Origin: Apostichopus japonicus
Taxonomy: Eukaryota; Echinodermata; Holothuroidea; Aspidochirotida; Stichopodidae
Length of the DNA stretch: 64,000 nucleotides
Assembly (NCBI RefSeq): GCF_037975245.1
Contig: NC_092582.1
Coordinates: 2,977,001-3,041,000, forward strand
Direction: 5' to 3'
In this document: piece after piece, positions 59,933 through 64,000 of the stretch
Layout of the letters: each line of letters begins with the position of its first letter
Position numbering within the stretch: the first letter of the stretch is position 1
Position numbers and translations under genes: made by a program
Notes under the pieces: model-generated
The model's input: only the letters and a program-made list of their open reading frames with translations
What the model was told of the DNA's origin: nothing
Databases searched by the model: none

Positions 59933-60531
59933 AATCTGTGGTGAGAAATAAATTGCTTTGAATGGAAAGTTCTCCAAAGCGTTGCCCATGGCAACAAAGT
60001 TAATCTGTGGAAGGTGTAGTTTGTTATCATACATCCTCCTGGACTGTGGAAGAATGTAATCAATTTTCAATCAACGAAGCAATGAAGTCAAATTGATGAC
60101 AGAAGGAAGATGGAATTGAGAGAAATATTCTCCTAGAATGTCAACCGGGTTAGATTAGCTCTGAGCTACGGTGAGCGATATTATCCCATTAACTGACGCT
60201 CCTACAGTTACTGGTATTCCACCACAACCAAGGTAACAGAAAACTTGAAAATGCGGGGAAAAATTGAAACATGAAATCTTTCAGGAAATTAAACAGAAAG
60301 TACCAAAATATTAAGAAATATGAAAACAGTCACTCCCAGAGAGAACAGGGGATATCAATCATGTGTATCTATGAGAATTATATTCAAATTAGGTAGATGT
60401 ACTTTATCATAAATGTTAACGTACGGCAGTGACATATTTCCTATGTTTTGAATCAAACTTATCAGCATTATCCAAAAGGCCTATGTAATTTGATGTCATC
60501 TGCATATTTGTTTCGTAAATGCTTTAGACGA

Positions 60532-60942
60532 CTGCATCAGAGATGCCAACCTCTTGACACAAAAAAACAGACTGAATATCCTAAAAAAAAAAATCAGATT
60601 TTGGAGAGCAAAATCAGATTTTCACGAAAACTCAACACTACCACTGGCCCGTTGGCCCCGGGCCAGTAAAATGTCAGAAAAATGTTTTACTGGTAAGAAC
60701 GGGCAAGTAAAATGTTTGCTTTTTCATTAACATTTAATGAGAAAATTTTAAAGCTGCTGATTCCGCGTATTTCCCGCCCATGTAGGCTCGTTGTTCAACG
60801 TGTTTGTCGGGTTTGGGGGGTTACTTGTACATGTATCTATGCGATTCTGCTGTTTTTTTTTTGAATGAAAAATCGTATTTTCAAGAGGCAATATCGTATC
60901 ATCGTATTTATAAAATCGTACTGGTTGGCATCTTTGCTGCAT
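60532..60942. mobile_element. hAT-like MITE (CAGAGATGCCAACC ends)
   Basis: The element proper is 60538-60936 (399 bp). The left end CAGAGATGCCAACC pairs with the right end GGTTGGCATCTTTG (12 of 14 match). It is abutted by the direct repeat CTGCAT (60532-60537, 60937-60942); only 6 of the expected 8 bases are evident. The interior has subterminal AAAATCAGATTTT and AAATCGTATTTT repeats and a CCAGTAAAA...TTTTACTGG stem. No transposase. Confidence 0.65.
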
Positions 60943-62600
60943 ATAAATTTAATTCACACAAAAATCCATTGGAGAGGAGGACACTTTCTTCCCCCCCACC
61001 CCCCTTCACTTCCCCTCTACCAACAATTCTTGCCCCTCTGTAGAATATGCAGCTGGTTCCAATGTCCCTCTATACAGACAGTAAAATGGGAGTGCATTAG
61101 GACAGAAGAGAAAGGTAAACAGCAGGGTTAGCAAGTTTATTTGAAAAGGAAGTCGTTAAGAACTAACGTAAAATAAAATAAAACTGTTAGCAAACTGCTT
61201 ATCCACTAGAGAGCCTGTGTAGGAGAATGTGTAAAAGTAAGTTGGCCTGACGTTTCGATCCTAGCAGGATCTTCTTCAAAGGCTAAATGACAAGTGAAAG
61301 ACAATGCACAAATTATACTTTTTACGCTTTACGCTGTGGAAGGGACAACAGGAACAGTTCTACGGCAAGAATGTAACAGAGGGTAGGTAAGACATACAGT
61401 AGTAGATAAACAGAAGTAGGGATACTATGGGTGCATACACCCCATCCCTACTACCCCCCTCCATCCCCCATTATATAAAAGGATAAGATTTCTTTTCGTA
61501 CTGTCCAAATATCAGGTCAAAGCAAACTGATGTTACATTGTAAAGTATAGCACAATGTTGCTTCATTGATCATTCAAAAATAGACCCCTCCCCCTGGACT
61601 GTGTTCACTACAAAGGGGTATATCTTTAGTTATCTCACCACCCCATAGAACAGTTGCCCATCATCCCACCTCCTTCCCCCCCCCCCCACAGGTTAGAAAT
61701 GATCTCTGATATGGTGATACATGGTCCAGTATTGCAGTATTTGTAAATATTTCTGTTGAACAATTCAGCCCAACATAGCTACAGGAAGTCCATTATTGTA
61801 TTTGTCCATCACCAATTCATAACTAGACTTATTACTTTTGCCGTACTGTTCGTTCAACTTCAACCAGATGGAAATATAGACAATGTAGCATCTCAATTTT
61901 TGACCAAATATGAGATATTTCAACTTCTCCGCTTCACCTCAGAGTTAAATAATCTTGAAGCATCTTATCTGCTTAAAATTAAATAGCAAATCCTATTATT
62001 TTTGCAAATCCCCGAAGTTGATTTTATGGGAAATTCTCCATCCCACGCATTGTTTTACCTCATATCCCCCCCCCACCCTCCCTTCAGTATAAAGAAAACC
62101 TGCATATTGTATAAATAATTGAATCATGTGAATTATTAAGTGGCAGTTGGATAGAATATTATCTAGCTCTTCTATCGAAAGAAATAATTATAATTCAATA
62201 GATGTGTCTGTTCCTTCCAGAGCATGAATGTGATTAAAAGAACTGTCAGATGAGCCCCAAAGACGAAGAACAGGAAACGAGATATTCAAGAGGTGTAATG
62301 AGAAACTATGGCGAGGGAATTCAAGTTTGCCTTTCTCAGCAAAATCATAAAAAAATAAAACAATAAGATAAATAAATAAAGAAATAAATGAAGAAGTAGC
62401 AAGGTATTGCAGAGAAGATTACCAGCGTCCTAATTTCCGTAGACTAATCAAAAAGCCAATTTTGTAATAATTGTGGCGATGGGGGGGGGGGGGAATAATT
62501 GTAAGGATGGATATGTAGCACAATTGCTATTATATATAAAGTGATATAAGATTTCTCTGAAAGGAAGTATACAGCTGCACTTATGGATATATGTAGGAAA
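60943..62600. other. Gene-poor stretch
   Basis: Contains a minus-strand PLE-like motif (61238-61283) and C-rich runs (60991-61005, 61676-61688, 62069-62078), with a G run at 62480-62492. The 76-codon plus ORF at 61756-61986 is unrecognised. Confidence 0.4.
61238..61283 (-). mobile_element. Penelope-like/hammerhead-like motif, minus copy
   Basis: Minus strand: GCCTTTGAAGAAGATCCTGC then TAGGATCGAAACGTCAGGC. The GCCT...AGGC ends could pair and enclose a GATCC/GGATC stem and GAAAC, the skeleton of a degenerate hammerhead as found in Penelope-like elements (family knowledge). The catalytic CTGATGA is replaced by TTGAAGA-like sequence. Confidence 0.35.
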
Positions 62601-62605
62601 TAGTC

Positions 62606-62777
62606 CAAAACTTACTGGTTTGGATATTTACTAGTGACAAGCTTACCTGTCTCCTCACAACCCTAGCACCCCCTTCTACCGTGCCTAGAATGAACTGGTA
62701 GGACATTCTAGGCACGGTAGAATGAGGGTGCTAAGGTTGTGGGGAGACAGGTAAGCGAGGAGCGAAGTAAATATACA
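62606..62777. repeat. Foldback unit with ~65-70-bp arms
   Basis: Left arm ~62625-62693 and right arm ~62704-62775 are inverted copies around a spacer of about 10 bp. The innermost ~50 bp match almost perfectly (TCTACCGTGCCTAGAATG against CATTCTAGGCACGGTAGA; ACCTGTCTCC against GGGAGACAGGT). The left half plus about 20 bp more is repeated directly at 63718-63815. Related right-arm sequence is at 43190-43246. No coding. Confidence 0.8.
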
Positions 62778-63012
62778 CCAATAATGAAGCCTGATCTCTT
62801 CTATTGCCCAAAAATCTTCTCCCTTTTCCAAATAAATAAAAAACAGTACAAAATATAGAGCCAAAAAACAGGGAATAATGTATTGGATCTACAAAATTTT
62901 CATTTCAGTATTTATTCTACATATTTTGAATGCGAGGTAGAGTAGAGCTTTTTCTTCTTTTTTTTTCATATTTTATTTTAGAGAGATTGATTTTCATTTT
63001 ACCTACATGGTG

Positions 63013-63202
63013 CAGTGGCATAGACACACAATGGGGTAGGGAGGATTATGTTCCAAGAATATTTGTCTGGCCACCCCCCCCCCCCCCCCCGAAAAAATAT
63101 TGTCAGAAAAATGTCTGTTTCAGAAAAAAGTTTCTGTCTGTCCCCTAGGGAAGCATTGGGTCCCCCCGACCCCTTCCATAAAGTCTAGCTAATACACCAC
63201 TG
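63013..63202. mobile_element. Possible short hAT-like MITE
   Basis: 190 bp bounded by CAGTGGCATAG and TACACCACTG (inverted, short). The flanks ACATGGTG and GCACAGTG agree at 5 of 8 positions, all three differences being transitions, as an aged target duplication would. A C run of 17 or so lies inside. The TIRs are short, so this is tentative. Confidence 0.35.
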
Positions 63203-63717
63203 GCACAGTGTGCTTGCTTTTGAAAGAACACTCCATTTTTAAGGGGTACAGTTATACAGAGGACATTATAGCCTTGTGCATGGTCGCATTGTCTGCAAGT
63301 CCTCACAATCTACGACTGATCCAGATTTAAGAATGTGCATGTCAAACTGGCCAATCACAGAACCTCAAGATGCGCTGTGTTCACGACATGGCTTATTTGG
63401 CGATGTTTCATGCAGTGCGTGTTGGGTCACAAATAACACTGCCAAGTTTCAGAAAATGTACTTAAAACAACCGCTAGGTAAATAACCTTGCATCTGACAT
63501 TTAAAACAATTAGGCGGCGCCGGTCGTTAACATACAGCAGTCATGCAGTGTAACTCATCATTTGCTCGGTGTATGTGACTCAGTTATATATGACTGTATG
63601 GGTCTGAAATTAGGTCACTCACTATCAGGAAGTTGAGTCCAGGACGGCCAACTTTACGATGTTTTAGGTCTGTTATCAATGATTACATTGATTAGCAATG
63701 AATCATATATACAAAAC

Positions 63718-63815
63718 ATTCCAAAACTTACTGGGTTTGGATATTTACGAGTGACGAGCTTACCTGTCTCCTCACAACCTTAGCACCTCATTCTACCGTG
63801 CCTATAAAGTCCTGG
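63718..63815. repeat. Second copy of the foldback left half
   Basis: CCAAAACTTACTGGGTTTGG, GCTTACCTGTCTCCTCACAA and TTCTACCGTGCCTA match 62606-62700 along their length. No inverted partner follows; the sequence diverges after the position of the loop. Confidence 0.8.
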
Positions 63816-63918
63816 TAAAATAATAACACTGTGCGCCCTCTATGACCGAACCCCCCCCTCGGTCACTCCTCACTACTCATGAGACCACTCCTTAAAAGTG
63901 GCCTCACGGTCACCGAAA

Positions 63919-63948
63919 TAGGGGTGGCCAGAATCCTCTGGCCACCCC
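63919..63948. repeat. Hairpin, 11-bp perfect arms
   Basis: ggggtggccag and ctggccacccc around aatcct, near the window end. No poly-T follows, so it is not read as a terminator. Confidence 0.7.
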
Positions 63949-64000
63949 CAAGGACTCCCGTCGACTAAACTTCTCAAAGGTGAGCCCTTGACAAAAGGCA

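Larger units (their letters stand above)
58516..60530. other. Gene-poor, AT-rich stretch
   Basis: Holds a (TA)n-rich tract (59875-59932) and a PLE-like motif (59527-59565). ORFs across 59851-60070 are TA artefacts. Confidence 0.45.

Noticed and set aside
63919-63948. Intrinsic transcription terminator hairpin
   Set aside because: The concept does not apply to this eukaryotic context and no T run follows.
1-64000. CRISPR array, operons or prokaryotic systems
   Set aside because: The DNA is clearly eukaryotic (spliced genes, SINEs, LINEs); the tandem arrays lack spacer-repeat structure.

Overview
The window reads as eukaryotic, intron-rich, repeat-dense animal DNA: GT-AG exons a few dozen to about 200 bp long, kilobase introns, tRNA-derived SINEs, LINE fragments, hAT-type MITEs with 8-bp target duplications, microsatellites, and very many poly-G/poly-C runs. 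The protein family mix and the style of the repeats suggest a marine deuterostome, most likely an echinoderm (a sea cucumber is my best guess). That assignment is inference; no species can be proved from the sequence.

Layout. (1) 1-3.3 kb, minus strand: a two-exon galactose-3-O-sulfotransferase-type gene. Exon 1 encodes a type II signal anchor and exon 2 the PAPS-dependent catalytic domain, interrupted by one in-frame TAA. (2) 3.3-9 kb: foldback hairpins, a frameshifted non-LTR retrotransposon on the minus strand, a short coding-like ORF, and a 1-kb hAT-type MITE with a perfect 8-bp target duplication. (3) 9-16.6 kb: mostly non-coding, with a 0.3-kb tandem duplication and a tRNA-derived SINE whose tail matches the tail of the retrotransposon at 6 kb. 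(4) 16.68-17.42 kb, plus strand: an intact single-exon HDHD3-like HAD phosphatase gene. (5) 19.3-20.9 kb: one hAT-type element nested inside another, each with its own 8-bp target duplication. (6) 21-28.9 kb: dispersed repeats and a 314-bp MITE; no convincing gene. (7) 28.9-47.7 kb, minus strand: seven exons of a stomatin (SPFH/band 7) gene closest in sequence to the stomatin/MEC-2 group. Every junction keeps frame. The 5' exon or exons carrying the N-terminus and membrane hairpin were not found; a TATA-box promoter candidate lies near 57.39 kb. (8) 47.7-64 kb: a higher-order minisatellite, a 232-bp tandem array, (TA)n tracts, a second LINE fragment, two more hAT-like MITEs and an unusual dispersed foldback unit.

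The three genes (a Golgi glycan sulfotransferase, a HAD hydrolase and a membrane scaffold) are functionally unrelated neighbours, as is usual in animal genomes. The most notable structural signals are the nested MITEs, the LINE/SINE shared tail, partial duplications of stomatin exon edges, and the repeated foldback unit that carries near-consensus splice sites.
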